Shown here piece after piece: positions 8,104 through 16,704 of a stretch of DNA of 40,917 bases (the stretch's first letter is position 1; each line of letters starts with the position of its first letter). The stretch is from CAUZFZ01 sp963579025 (lineage in GTDB: Bacteria; Planctomycetota; Planctomycetia; Planctomycetales; Planctomycetaceae), in the NCBI GenBank assembly GCA_963579025.1, contig CAUZFZ010000098.1:1-40917 (forward strand). The letters are read 5' to 3'. The position numbers and the translations under genes were made by a program. The notes below the pieces were generated by a model. That model made no database searches, had not been told where the DNA came from, and saw only the letters and a program-made list of their open reading frames with translations.

Positions 8104-9387
8104 CTACTCTCGGATGGCCCACAGGGCATCAAACGATCGCAGGTAGATCGTTCCATTTGAGATGACGGGCGAAGCGGCGATCGATTCGCCCATTTCGTTC
8201 TGGGCGACAAGTTCAAACTCCTTCCCGACCTTGACGACAGAAATCACACCGTCACGAGCCGTCAGGTAGATATGACCTCCCGCGTAAACTGGTGAGGCCC
8301 GGTGCCGTTGGCGATGGGTTCGTTCAAAGTAGTACTCTTCGCCAGTCTTACGGTCCAGGCAGTAAAGGTTGCCGTCCTGCATACAGAGGTAGACCAGATC
8401 ATCGAGAATCAGTGGTGATGGGACGTCCGGTGTTTTCTCACGTGTCCACAGATGACTCTCCGCCGAATTCGAGATGTCACCCCGACCGTCGGGTCGGAGG
8501 GCGACACACGGCCCCCGCTTTGCCGAAGGAACAACCACAATACCGTCCGCACACGCGGGCGAGGCGACGAACCGCAGGGTCCTGTCGTACTTTGATTTGA
8601 CGTTCAGATTCCCACACCGCCAGATCTCGTTCCCCGAATCAACGTCATGAGCGATCACGAAGTCGGCTCCGTGACTTAACAGAAACTTCTTGCCTCCAAA
8701 GTCGTACAGCATCGGCGACGCGTAAGAGTGTTCGCACTCGGCAACCGCGTCACTCATTCGGTCGTGCTTCCACAGCGCTGCGCCCGTGCGAGCATCAACG
8801 GCGGCGACAATCGCTTCGCGCGTCGATGCGTTGCCTTCTCCATGAATCAGTTGCAGGTAGAGCCGGTCACCATCGAGCACTGGCGTCGATGTCATGCCGA
8901 ACGCAATCCTGAACTTGCCATAGCGTTCCTGCAGATCGATTTTCCAGACGCTCTCGCCACCGACAGTAAAGCAGGCCAGAGTGCCGTTGCCGAACATGAC
9001 CCAGACGTGCTTGCCGTCGGTCGAAGGTGACGGAGCTGCCGAGTTGCCTTCATCGCCGCGTGCGTTTCGGTTTCCCTGGCTGACCGTCTGCCGCCATTTC
9101 TGTTTGCCGTCCGCGCCGATGCACTGCAGAATCAAATCGTTTCCGGATACCGACGTCACGAAAATGCTGTCATCCCAGACAACTGGAGTTGCACCGGCCG
9201 GGCCGGGCAACTCAGTTCGCCACGCGACGTTTTCCTTCGCGCTCCACGATGTCGGTAGATTCGTTTCCGTGCTGATCCCGTTGTTCCAGGGGCCACGCCA
9301 ACTGGGCCAGTTTTCTGCGTTCACCGACGAGACACGTCCGGCAGTTGCGGCGATGGTCAAAGCGATCAGCAATGCAGCGTTGCGCAT
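8104..9387 (-). CDS. Secreted PQQ-binding-like beta-propeller (WD40-like) protein
   Basis: A 427-residue exported protein. The signal peptide covers about residues 1-24 (ending V-S-S-V-N-A), followed directly by W-P-S-W-R-G-P, a start signature of planctomycete outer propeller proteins. Repeats follow the pattern of quinoprotein-type blades: A-D-G-K-Q-K-W-R-Q, A-R-T-G-A-A-L-W-K, D-S-G-N-E-I-W-R and L-D-R-K-T-G-E-E-Y. They occur in a seven- or eight-bladed layout. The catalytic residues of true alcohol dehydrogenases (disulfide, calcium site) are not evident, so it may be a scaffold rather than an enzyme. A G-A-G-G ribosome binding site lies 7-8 nt before the ATG. It stands 188 nt downstream of the dihydrolipoyl dehydrogenase gene on the same strand; co-transcription is possible but not shown. 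A second, membrane-anchored propeller is encoded at 28993-30696. Confidence 0.9.
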   Translation of the reverse strand: MRNAALLIALTIAATAGRVSSVNAENWPSWRGPWNNGISTETNLPTSWSAKENVAWRTELPGPAGATPVVWDDSIFVTSVSGNDLILQCIGADGKQKWRQTVSQGNRNARGDEGNSAAPSPSTDGKHVWVMFGNGTLACFTVGGESVWKIDLQERYGKFRIAFGMTSTPVLDGDRLYLQLIHGEGNASTREAIVAAVDARTGAALWKHDRMSDAVAECEHSYASPMLYDFGGKKFLLSHGADFVIAHDVDSGNEIWRCGNLNVKSKYDRTLRFVASPACADGIVVVPSAKRGPCVALRPDGRGDISNSAESHLWTREKTPDVPSPLILDDLVYLCMQDGNLYCLDRKTGEEYYFERTHRQRHRASPVYAGGHIYLTARDGVISVVKVGKEFELVAQNEMGESIAASPVISNGTIYLRSFDALWAIRE

Positions 9388-9575
9388 TTTCAGACCTCAA
9401 ACAGGTTGCAGGTATCCGACGGTGAACAACGCGAAATGATAACCGGCCGTTGTCCGGTCGGAAAACAGTCCCCATCGCGGGCACGACACCGGTGTGATGC
9501 GTACGACCGGCCAGGAATTGTCATTCAACCGGCGATCGCACTTCTGTCGATAGTCAGACGCGGCGATTCGAAGGA

Positions 9576-11003
9576 CTACGAACGTGCCGGCTTCTTCGGG
9601 CGATAGCTGTGTGTCGCCTGGCCGAACACGCTTTCGGCAGCTTCCATTACTGTTTCCGATAGCGTCGGATGAGCGTGAATGCTGTCTGCAAGATCACGGG
9701 CGACGACACCCATCTCCACGGCAATCACGCCTTCGGCAATCAATTCGCCAGCACCCGGCCCTACGATACCGACACCCAGCACGCGTTCTGAATCGGGATC
9801 AACCAGCAACTTGGTCAGTCCCTCGGTCCGGCCAAGTGTCTGAGCACGTCCCGACGCCGCCCACGGAAAACGCACAACTTTGACATCGCGCTGTGATGCC
9901 CTGGCTTCATTCTCGGTCAGCCCGCACCAGGCCAGTTCTGGATCGGTAAAGACCACCGCCGGGATGGCCACATTGTCGAATTCGGCGGGATGACCGAGGA
10001 GTGTCTCGACGGCGACCTTTGCTTCACGCGTTGCCTTGTGCGCCAGCATTGGCTCACCGGCAACGTCACCAATCGCCAGGATATTCGGATCGGCCGTTCG
10101 CTGATTACGGTCGACTTTGATGAATCCCTTTTCATCGACGTCGACCTGAGTGGACTCAAGTCCGATGCGCCGGCTGTTCGGTCGCCGTCCGATCGAGATC
10201 AACACACGATCAAACGTTTGTGGCGACTCGACACCCTCACCGTCCAACTCCGCCACGATACCTGATTCTTCGGCGGTCAGGCTGGCGACCTTTGTATTGA
10301 GCTGAATCGACTTGAACTGGCCCTTCAGTCGTTTCTGCAGCGGTCGGACCAGATCACGATCCGCCCCGGGCAGCAGCCCCGAGAGCATTTCGACAACGGT
10401 GACCTCTGAACCGAGCGCCGCATAAACGCAGCCCATTTCGAGGCCGATGTATCCACCACCTACCACCAACATCCGCGGCGGAATGTCCGCAAGTGCCAGC
10501 GCGCCCGTCGAATCCATGACCCGGTCATCACCAAGGTCAAAAACAGGTGGCATCGCGGGAGTCGAGCCTGTCGCCACAATGGCGTGGCCGAATGTGAGCC
10601 GATCCGTGGCTCCGTCAGGGCGCTCCAGCTCCACCGTGGTTGAATCCTGAAAGCTGGCTCGAGCGTGAATCAGTTTCACTCCACGAGCCTGGCAGAGTTG
10701 CTCGATCCCACCGGTCAGGCCACCGATGACGGATTCCTTGAATCCACGCAGTCGTTCCAAGTCGATCTTCGGTGGTTGAAATGTCACGCCCCAATCGGCT
10801 GCGTCGTGGGTCTCATTGATCAGTTTCGCAACATGCAGCAGAGCCTTGGACGGAATACAGCCTCGATGCAGGCACACACCACCTGGACGTGGCTCGTCTG
10901 TGACCAAAGTCACTTCCAGTCCGTGATCCGCTGCGTGAAAGGCAGCTGGATAGCCCCCCGGACCACCACCAATAATCAACAACTCCGTTCCTGCATTGCT
11001 CAT
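9576..11003 (-). CDS. lpdA: Dihydrolipoyl dehydrogenase
   Basis: A 475-residue flavoprotein disulfide reductase that reoxidises lipoamide on 2-oxoacid dehydrogenase complexes or the glycine cleavage system, using FAD and NAD+. Visible features are the FAD dinucleotide fold G-G-G-P-G-G-Y near 12-18, the redox-active disulfide in G-G-V-C-L-H-R-G-C-I-P (C44, C49), the NAD fold V-V-G-G-G-Y-I-G-L-E near 180, the A-I-G-D-V motif near 315, and the C-terminal active-site H-A-H-P-T-L-S-E (H445, E450). Length is normal for the family. The start has G-G-A-G-A-G about 9 nt upstream. No E1 or E2 gene is adjacent, so the partner complex is encoded elsewhere. The 5' region (11004-11164) is short and is bounded by a terminator of the upstream gene. 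Confidence 0.95.
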   Translation of the reverse strand: MSNAGTELLIIGGGPGGYPAAFHAADHGLEVTLVTDEPRPGGVCLHRGCIPSKALLHVAKLINETHDAADWGVTFQPPKIDLERLRGFKESVIGGLTGGIEQLCQARGVKLIHARASFQDSTTVELERPDGATDRLTFGHAIVATGSTPAMPPVFDLGDDRVMDSTGALALADIPPRMLVVGGGYIGLEMGCVYAALGSEVTVVEMLSGLLPGADRDLVRPLQKRLKGQFKSIQLNTKVASLTAEESGIVAELDGEGVESPQTFDRVLISIGRRPNSRRIGLESTQVDVDEKGFIKVDRNQRTADPNILAIGDVAGEPMLAHKATREAKVAVETLLGHPAEFDNVAIPAVVFTDPELAWCGLTENEARASQRDVKVVRFPWAASGRAQTLGRTEGLTKLLVDPDSERVLGVGIVGPGAGELIAEGVIAVEMGVVARDLADSIHAHPTLSETVMEAAESVFGQATHSYRPKKPARS

Positions 11004-11164
11004 ACCGATCGTCTCTCCAGAAACCCGCCAGTCAAGCCCACAATGCCAGGGAATCTGGCATCAGCCCTCTGGTCGACACTAACAATCCGCGTGTGCCCAA
11101 AATCCTGCCGCGTCTCGTTGTCAGGCATACGGCGGGCTCAGGACGACACTGAACTGCAATCCAT

Positions 11165-11196
11165 AAAAAAAGCCGAGTCCCATTACAGGACTCGGC
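11165..11196 (-). terminator. Rho-independent terminator of the DUF1559 gene
   Basis: A 9-bp perfect stem (arms 11172-11180 and 11188-11196, G-C-C-G-A-G-T-C-C against its complement) with a 7-nt loop is followed on the minus strand by seven uridines (A-run 11165-11171). It lies 24 nt after the stop codon of the DUF1559 gene, in the correct orientation, and separates that transcription unit from lpdA. Confidence 0.9.
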
Positions 11197-11219
11197 CATT
11201 CTAATTCCCGCAGCTTAGC

Positions 11220-12224
11220 CTAGAAGTTGCCGGGGGTGGTGTTGCCGGCTCGCGTGGACAGAGGTCTCTGTACTCGGTTCCGGTCGACGCTTTCGTTCAG
11301 GAACTTCACTGTTCCATCGCAAAGAAGAATGTGTGTCCCACCGACATGAGGAGAGTTCATGTTGATGGCGTTGTGAGTTTCGTTATTCGAGTTGGTGTAG
11401 TCATTGATGGCGTGAGCACCAGAAATAATGGCACCAGCAGCGAAAGCCCACGGATGGTTTCTAATGTGAAGCGCCAGGTTCCGTCGTCGCGGGTTGCCGG
11501 TGAATCCACGGACGGGGATCGCTTCAGCGATAGCGATCGTGTTGGACGTACCGTCGGTAATCTGAGCAAGCCGGGCGGACTGCCAGAAGCTAAAGACTCC
11601 CGCGAGATACGGTCGCTGTATCCACATGTTTGTGGAGTTCGTGTTTGCATAGCAATCAGGACAGTTGGTCCCATTGTAATTGCTGCCTGTCCCTTTTCCC
11701 CAGTTGTTTCCGAGATTACCCGTTCCCATGCTGCCAATCACGCCTCTGTAGTCCAAGCGACCAAGCGCATTCTGGTTTGTACGCCAATAGTAATGGCCAT
11801 TAATCTGAGCCGCCTGGGGGTTACTCGGGCATAGCAGACCGGGAATTATGTTTCTGTACAGTGCAAGGTTCTGATTTCCCCCACTAGCTCTGTCATTCCT
11901 CTGAATCATTTTATTGAAAAGCGGCGCCTGATCCATGTACGGCAGAGCGTTCACAACCCAGGAGTTGTCCTGGCCCCGTCCCCCAATGTGTGCCTGACTG
12001 TAGTTAAGTGGGAAGTATTCAGAGTTAACGTCCGCGTAGTTATGGAGTGCCAATCCGATCTGCTTCAGGTTGTTCTTGCAGGTGGATCGACGGGCCGCCT
12101 CTCGAGCCTGCTGCACGGCCGGAAGCAGAAGTGCGATCAGGATGGCAATGATCGCGATGACGACAAGCAACTCAATCAGGGTAAACGCGCGGCGCCACGG
12201 TCTCGTCTTCAGTTTGGCTCTCAC
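11220..12224 (-). CDS. DUF1559 prepilin-like protein with H-X9-DG motif
   Basis: A 334-residue type IV pilin-like protein of the DUF1559 family that is greatly expanded in planctomycetes. The N-terminus has the class III/IV prepilin processing site and helix (R-R-A-F-T-L-I-E-L-L-V-V-I-A-I-I at about 12-27) and continues with Q-Q-A-R-E-A-A-R-R-S. The C-terminal signature H-V-G-G-T-H-I-L-L-C-D-G fits H-X9-D-G. A prepilin peptidase would cut before F14 and the protein would sit in or cross the envelope as a pseudopilin. The start is GTG with G-G-A-G-G 6 nt upstream. The gene is noticeably richer in A and T than its neighbours. It lies 82 nt downstream of a lipoprotein gene on the same strand, a recurrent partnership of this family, and is followed by a clear terminator. 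Function of the family is not established. Confidence 0.93.
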   Translation of the reverse strand: MRAKLKTRPWRRAFTLIELLVVIAIIAILIALLLPAVQQAREAARRSTCKNNLKQIGLALHNYADVNSEYFPLNYSQAHIGGRGQDNSWVVNALPYMDQAPLFNKMIQRNDRASGGNQNLALYRNIIPGLLCPSNPQAAQINGHYYWRTNQNALGRLDYRGVIGSMGTGNLGNNWGKGTGSNYNGTNCPDCYANTNSTNMWIQRPYLAGVFSFWQSARLAQITDGTSNTIAIAEAIPVRGFTGNPRRRNLALHIRNHPWAFAAGAIISGAHAINDYTNSNNETHNAINMNSPHVGGTHILLCDGTVKFLNESVDRNRVQRPLSTRAGNTTPGNF

Positions 12225-12306
12225 TGGAACCTCCGAAAAAAAGAGAAAAAAAGGACTGAGCAGTGACGCTCAGCTATAGGACATGAGAGAACAGCGACAA
12301 AGCAGC

Positions 12307-12738
12307 TCAACTGGCTGAGAGGTCTACTTCCAGAACATTCTCACCCTCAGCTTTAACTTCTACCGTCTTCGATGTCGTCCCTGCATCTGTCAACTCGGCA
12401 GGGACAGGTGATTTCTGGCTGCCTGCTTCATCCGTCGCCATCGCCGACGGATCTGTGCCCCCCGAGAGGACAACTTTATAGGACCCTTCCGGGCACGAAA
12501 TCAGACACGCGCCAGTTTCATCCGTTTCACCGTCCCATTGAGTCGGATCGTCACCTTCAGGCACCAAACTAACCGTAACCCAGCCTGCCGCCGTTCCACC
12601 GCTGGTCACCTTCACTGTCACATCGAACGTCGGCGGTCCGTCATCCTGAAGCGCTCCGCCTTCAGACCCACAGCCGAGTGAGACTACGAGCACCGAAACC
12701 AAGAGAAAAGGGATTGAAGTTCTGAGAATGGGTAGCAC
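12307..12738 (-). CDS. Small secreted lipoprotein, partner of DUF1559
   Basis: A 143-residue lipoprotein. A hydrophobic leader ends in S-L-G-C (C23 is the likely lipidated cysteine, an imperfect lipobox). After a linker, one beta-sandwich domain follows (V-T-V-K-V-T-S-G-G near 41 to the end), similar to carboxypeptidase-regulatory-like/transthyretin-like folds: V-S-L-V-P-E-G, a glycine turn, and V-E-V-K-A-E-G-E-N-V-L-E-V-D-L-S at the C-terminus. The start is GTG with G-G-A-G 7 nt upstream. Small lipoproteins of this type are commonly encoded next to DUF1559 genes in planctomycetes, and here it is first in a two-gene unit with a good promoter upstream. Probable location is the periplasmic face of a membrane. 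The binding partner is unknown. Confidence 0.8.
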   Translation of the reverse strand: MLPILRTSIPFLLVSVLVVSLGCGSEGGALQDDGPPTFDVTVKVTSGGTAAGWVTVSLVPEGDDPTQWDGETDETGACLISCPEGSYKVVLSGGTDPSAMATDEAGSQKSPVPAELTDAGTTSKTVEVKAEGENVLEVDLSAS

Positions 12739-12802
12739 GAAGCAGCTCCGTTGTTGGGGCGATTGGCGAAATTTAAAAAACGAGTTTTACAATTTGACTT
12801 TA

Positions 12803-12831
12803 AGTCTACGTCTATGGGGGTAGCAAGTCAA
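12803..12831 (-). promoter_or_regulatory. Predicted sigma-70-type promoter of the lipoprotein-DUF1559 unit
   Basis: On the minus strand TTGACT (12831-12826) and TAGACT (12808-12803) are separated by 17 nt. The -10 end is 65 nt from the GTG start of the lipoprotein gene. The spacing is ideal and the -35 matches the consensus at five of six positions. It lies in an AT-rich patch. This is a sequence match only. Confidence 0.4.
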
Positions 12832-13162
12832 CCAAGGACACTTCCGATTGGATGATTCGAATTCTCGCTTATTGTTGGGGACTCGACTGTCACAACGAAC
12901 CATGGACCAGTCGACACTGGCGTGGCGGCGAATGAAAGCCACTTAGGGGCTTACCGGTTCACATCGCCCAACATGTCGTCGCGCAGCGGCCCTGGCTTCT
13001 GAGCTTGCCTCAGAAGCCGCGTAGGGTCTTAACGAGCAAGATGTTCTGTCAGGGTTATCAAACTGTGGAGGCTCTGCGGACTTCGCAACTGGCGTCGATG
13101 CTGACGGAACAGCAGCGAGGTCGGTTCAATCCTGACTCCTGGCCCTGATAATGTACTTTAGT
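12832..13162. other. Intergenic region with a stem-loop
   Basis: No gene is seen between the TPR gene stop (13163) and the promoter at 12803-12831. It contains a perfect 10-bp stem with a 5-nt loop (12994-13003 against 13009-13018, G-G-C-T-T-C-T-G-A-G). No uridine run follows on either strand, so it is a weak candidate for a transcription terminator of the TPR gene or an RNA processing site. Confidence 0.4.
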
Positions 13163-14407
13163 TCAGTGATCGAATTTGCGGATGCCAACCAGGGCCGAAT
13201 GGACTTCCGAGTCGCCACAGTTTTTGGCGTAGTGCGTCAGGTCCTCGAGATTCTCCATCAGAACTACGTTTGGCCAGCGAGTCCGATCCTGCAACGCCTC
13301 TTCCAGTGTCCGGCCCTGATTAGCAATACGCTGTTCCCGTTCCGCCTGGTCATGAAGGTTCATTTTCCGAAGTACACGGGACAGAACGAGCCGCGTTTTC
13401 CAACCGAACGGATTTTTCTTTAGCGCTTCCCGGGCGAATACAAGCGCTTCGTCGTCGTTTCCCAGCTGCTCATGGAGCCGAGCCTGATGTCCAAGCATCC
13501 CCGGAGTCTTCAATGAGGGCGGTGATACTGATGCCAGCAATTCACTCACGGCCTCCCAGTCCCCGGCGTCGATTGCGAGGTGGATGCGGAAGTCGGTCAG
13601 GTCCGGGTTGTCCGAAAAGCGCTCGATTGCGTCTCGGAGAGGCGCGTCGTTCTCTCGCTGCCGAGCCACGTAGATAGCCCAGGCGACAAGCAAATGCTCA
13701 TTTGCAGGTTCCACCCGCTTCCAGCGAAGGCACTCCATGTTGCTACCGACCTGCCCGCGACTCTCCGGCATAAAGAGGAACCAGCATGCCGCTGGTGACT
13801 CGCATCCACTCCGAATGGCAGTACGTATCTGAGCGTTGAGATTCTGAAACTGAAGCGTGGTGGCATAAACGTGGATCAATGCCTCATGAGCGAAACTGTC
13901 GGCAGGATCAATCCTAAGCATGCGGGCACAAGTGAGTATTGCATCAGACATGCAGTTCAGTCGTTCAAGCTGCAGCGTGACACGTGCCGCAAGTGCTGGA
14001 ATTGCTAAGTCAGCATCATCCGAAATCGTGTCGAGAACATCGCAGGCGTCCTGAATGTCCCCCGTCTGTTCGAATGCCAGCGCCCGAAGCGTGATTGCCT
14101 CACCACTTTCGGGGTGTCGCTGGAGCCATTCATCCGAAGCGCTTGCAAGTGTTGCCCAATCACCGGCCGCCTTGGCTGTCTGACACTGCGTGCGCCAGGA
14201 ATCGACCTGGTACTGCATAAAAGTACGTTGGACGGGGGATACCGCAAAAGTCATGGCCAGCAGAAGTCCACATCCGGCCAAACAGCGAATTTTTCGGCTC
14301 TTCATCCACGACAGCCTCGTTGAGCCAGAATCCAGATCAGTCGGCATCTCCAGTGCGCCGCCGTTTTCCAAGTCGTCGGATTCACTCGTATGGTCGTTTT
14401 GGGTCAT
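13163..14407 (-). CDS. Membrane-anchored tetratricopeptide repeat protein
   Basis: A 414-residue protein from the ATG at 14407, preferred over a GTG 36 nt upstream because A-G-G-A-A-G-G-A lies 9 nt before it. A short cytoplasmic tail is followed by one membrane segment at about 42-60 (C-L-A-G-C-G-L-L-L-A-M-T-F-A-V), and then helical TPR-like repeats to the end (A-K-A-A-G-D-W-A-T-L-A-S-A, A-F-E-Q-T-G-D-I-Q-D-A-C, L-H-E-Q-L-G-N-D-D-E-A-L). The repeats therefore face the periplasm. TPR proteins serve as docking platforms. It lies between the octahaem cytochrome gene and the lipoprotein/DUF1559 genes on the same strand, and I infer that it belongs with them. A second anchored TPR protein of almost the same size is encoded at 18422-19531. 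Confidence 0.82.
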   Translation of the reverse strand: MTQNDHTSESDDLENGGALEMPTDLDSGSTRLSWMKSRKIRCLAGCGLLLAMTFAVSPVQRTFMQYQVDSWRTQCQTAKAAGDWATLASASDEWLQRHPESGEAITLRALAFEQTGDIQDACDVLDTISDDADLAIPALAARVTLQLERLNCMSDAILTCARMLRIDPADSFAHEALIHVYATTLQFQNLNAQIRTAIRSGCESPAACWFLFMPESRGQVGSNMECLRWKRVEPANEHLLVAWAIYVARQRENDAPLRDAIERFSDNPDLTDFRIHLAIDAGDWEAVSELLASVSPPSLKTPGMLGHQARLHEQLGNDDEALVFAREALKKNPFGWKTRLVLSRVLRKMNLHDQAEREQRIANQGRTLEEALQDRTRWPNVVLMENLEDLTHYAKNCGDSEVHSALVGIRKFDH

Positions 14408-14723
14408 GTGGGGTAGTCCTTCCTGGTGAATCGGCGCGTCCACATGGGTGGTCCGGCGAGTGAATCGGACAAATCAGAGACCGCTGGAGCGATTCAGGGG
14501 CAGTGTCAATCTCCTCTGTACGCTTGCCGACTGCCGAAGACTTAGCGAGTCCGCTGAGCACTTATCGCGCACGCCGTTCCTCCAACACATTTCTGCTCCA
14601 GCAGTGCACGGATGCCTGTTCTTGTCTGTACGAACCCTTGCCATTGTCGAGTTCGACATTCTGGCATGCTCAGTGGCTGGGTTATTCCGTCCCGCAGCGG
14701 GCACAACAACGGCACACAACCAG
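14408..14723. other. Intergenic region, nothing recognised
   Basis: 316 nt between the octahaem cytochrome stop and the TPR start, both minus strand. Reading frames here are short and unlike their neighbours. No strong stem-loop or promoter was noticed. The distance makes independent transcription of the TPR gene possible. Confidence 0.4.
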
Positions 14724-16691
14724 CTACTCTTGAAGGGACACCGGACGATTGTTGCGTTTTTTCAGGAGACGTTCAAAGGATTCAACGTTGAGCCGGCCGT
14801 CTGCGTCAATAAGTACGGTATTCGAAGGCCGTGGCTCGACTGTCTTCGACCAATGCTCCCTGATCCGCGAGATTGCCTGCTCGCGTTCCTCAGTCGAAGC
14901 CACGTAGTCGAATTGTGCATCCTCAAATCCGGGCAGTTGCAGAAGCGACTTGTGTGCAATGAACCGAACGGCATCATAAGGGTCTTCCAGCAGAGTGCAG
15001 AGAAACGGCGCGACCCAATTCGTACCTGAAACGTCAAGAGCCGCTTTCCGCCCCAGTGCGGACGCCGCGATCGCACGTTGGGCGGCGTCGCCAGCCAGTG
15101 ACTGCCAGACGATTTCCGAGACCATCCGGTGGTCGTCCTCAACCGGCATCCGCTCCATCCCATACCAGTCGGTCAGATGCTGCGCCGTCCAGTCCAACGT
15201 CCGGTCCAGGTGGCAAAGATTGCAGGCAGCCGCCCGGCCGGTCTCAAGACTGACCGTGGCGTCCGGACTGTCAATTTCGTGACTGCGGATTGTCTTCAGC
15301 AGGCCATAGGTGGTGTACGGCATATGACAGTTCATACACCGACTTCCGGACGACGCACTCGCATGATGCGTGTGCTCGCTCGTCGCAAAGCTTTCCGCCG
15401 CGTGACATTGAATGCAAGACTGGTCGCCGTCCATGCCAGTTCTCAACTGGTCGTTCGCCCACTCCTTCAGATTCCTGCCCTCGGCTGGATCCGGGTGCAA
15501 CTCATGACACGACAGGCACGACATTTCGCCCTCGTTGAAACAACGTGACTCAATCAGCCCGTTGTACTCTCGCCCCGATACGCGAACCATGCCGTCACTC
15601 CAGAATGAATCCAACATGAACTCATCGAAATCGTCAATTTTTCCTCGAGGGCTGCGTCCGAACAACATTCGGTGTTTGTCATTGTACCGACTGACAACCC
15701 ACACTTCCTCAAGGTCATCCCCCGGACGGTAAGGGTGCCCGGATGAGTTCAGCTCTGCTGTGTCGGCGAAAGTTGAGTCACTAAACTGAATCGAGTGACA
15801 GCGACCGCAGACCTGTGCGGACCGTCGGCTGGACAGTTTCGCGGGATTGACAATTGGATCGTCCGAGTCATGTTGCTGCGAGTCGCGGTTGCGATGCAGT
15901 TGGACATGAGACTCGCCTGGACCGTGGCAGGCTTCACAACTGATCCCGAACTCAGCCACGCGGGTATCAAATGTGGAATCCTTCGCTTCTGAGACTTCAG
16001 ACACCTTCATCCGTGATCTGCCATAGGTCGCGTGACAATTGAGGCAGGTGTGATTCCACCGACCGACTTCTGAACCAACACCTGCGACGACTGCGTTATG
16101 GCTGAATCGAACGTCCTGCAGAAAGGCACTGCGGCGAGGCACCCAGCGGTCCTGTTCCTTGAGAAACACGATCGGCAGTTGCCCCAAAGCTCGGGATTCT
16201 CCGATCGAAAACCAGTAGACCTGCATATGGTGCGATCCCGTGCACATCACAATTGGCAAATCGTGAATGAGACCTGCTGTTGGTCCGGACTCCGGCTCGT
16301 ACACTCGGACATAAAAACGCCCGTCCTCGGACGTCAGATGGTACTTGCGACCGTCATCAGGCGTTGTCACAACCGTGTCGTCATAATCCCCGAATACGCT
16401 CTCAGGCGTTGCCAACTGAGTCATAGTTCGGTGGTATGACGCGTACCAGGACGCATGCTTGTCAGTGTGGCAGCCGCGGCATTCGTCCGATCCGACATAC
16501 CCGTCTTCGGAGACCCTCAATGGTATACCTTTGTCTCCATACGACACGCTCTCGGACTGCGGTGACGGTACCTCTGAATCATGCGAACTGCTGGTGTAGT
16601 ACTTGACCGCGACCGCTCCAACGCACACGAGCAACACCACGAAAAGAGCCCTTTGCGGGAGCGAGCCGGAGCCCAACTGAAAACGTGCCAT
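14724..16691 (-). CDS. Octahaem c-type cytochrome with C-terminal HEAT-like domain, membrane-anchored
   Basis: A 655-residue multihaem cytochrome c. One membrane segment at about 15-30 (A-L-F-V-V-L-L-V-C-V-G-A-V-A-V) anchors it, with the rest in the periplasm. Eight C-x-x-C-H motifs start at residues 71, 216, 252, 295, 392, 426, 452 and 490, so eight covalently bound haems are expected. Extra histidines (S-Y-H-R-T-M, G-S-H-H-M, E-H-T-H-H) could be distal ligands. The arrangement resembles the cytochrome c554/octahaem group of electron carriers and oxidoreductases, but the active-site lysine motif of nitrite reductases is not apparent. After the last haem, about residues 515-600 form helical HEAT-like repeats (A-A-Q-R-A-I-A-A-S-A-L-G-R-K and D-P-Y-D-A-V-R-F-I-A-H-K-S-L), usually a protein-binding surface. 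The AGGA ribosome binding site (8 nt before ATG) directly abuts a mobile element. Confidence 0.9.
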   Translation of the reverse strand: MARFQLGSGSLPQRALFVVLLVCVGAVAVKYYTSSSHDSEVPSPQSESVSYGDKGIPLRVSEDGYVGSDECRGCHTDKHASWYASYHRTMTQLATPESVFGDYDDTVVTTPDDGRKYHLTSEDGRFYVRVYEPESGPTAGLIHDLPIVMCTGSHHMQVYWFSIGESRALGQLPIVFLKEQDRWVPRRSAFLQDVRFSHNAVVAGVGSEVGRWNHTCLNCHATYGRSRMKVSEVSEAKDSTFDTRVAEFGISCEACHGPGESHVQLHRNRDSQQHDSDDPIVNPAKLSSRRSAQVCGRCHSIQFSDSTFADTAELNSSGHPYRPGDDLEEVWVVSRYNDKHRMLFGRSPRGKIDDFDEFMLDSFWSDGMVRVSGREYNGLIESRCFNEGEMSCLSCHELHPDPAEGRNLKEWANDQLRTGMDGDQSCIQCHAAESFATSEHTHHASASSGSRCMNCHMPYTTYGLLKTIRSHEIDSPDATVSLETGRAAACNLCHLDRTLDWTAQHLTDWYGMERMPVEDDHRMVSEIVWQSLAGDAAQRAIAASALGRKAALDVSGTNWVAPFLCTLLEDPYDAVRFIAHKSLLQLPGFEDAQFDYVASTEEREQAISRIREHWSKTVEPRPSNTVLIDADGRLNVESFERLLKKRNNRPVSLQE

Positions 16692-16704
16692 GGCCTGGGT
16701 CCTA

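Noticed and set aside
12994..13018. Stem-loop as intrinsic terminator
   Set aside because: A perfect 10-bp stem but no uridine run on either strand, so it was noted only as a structure.
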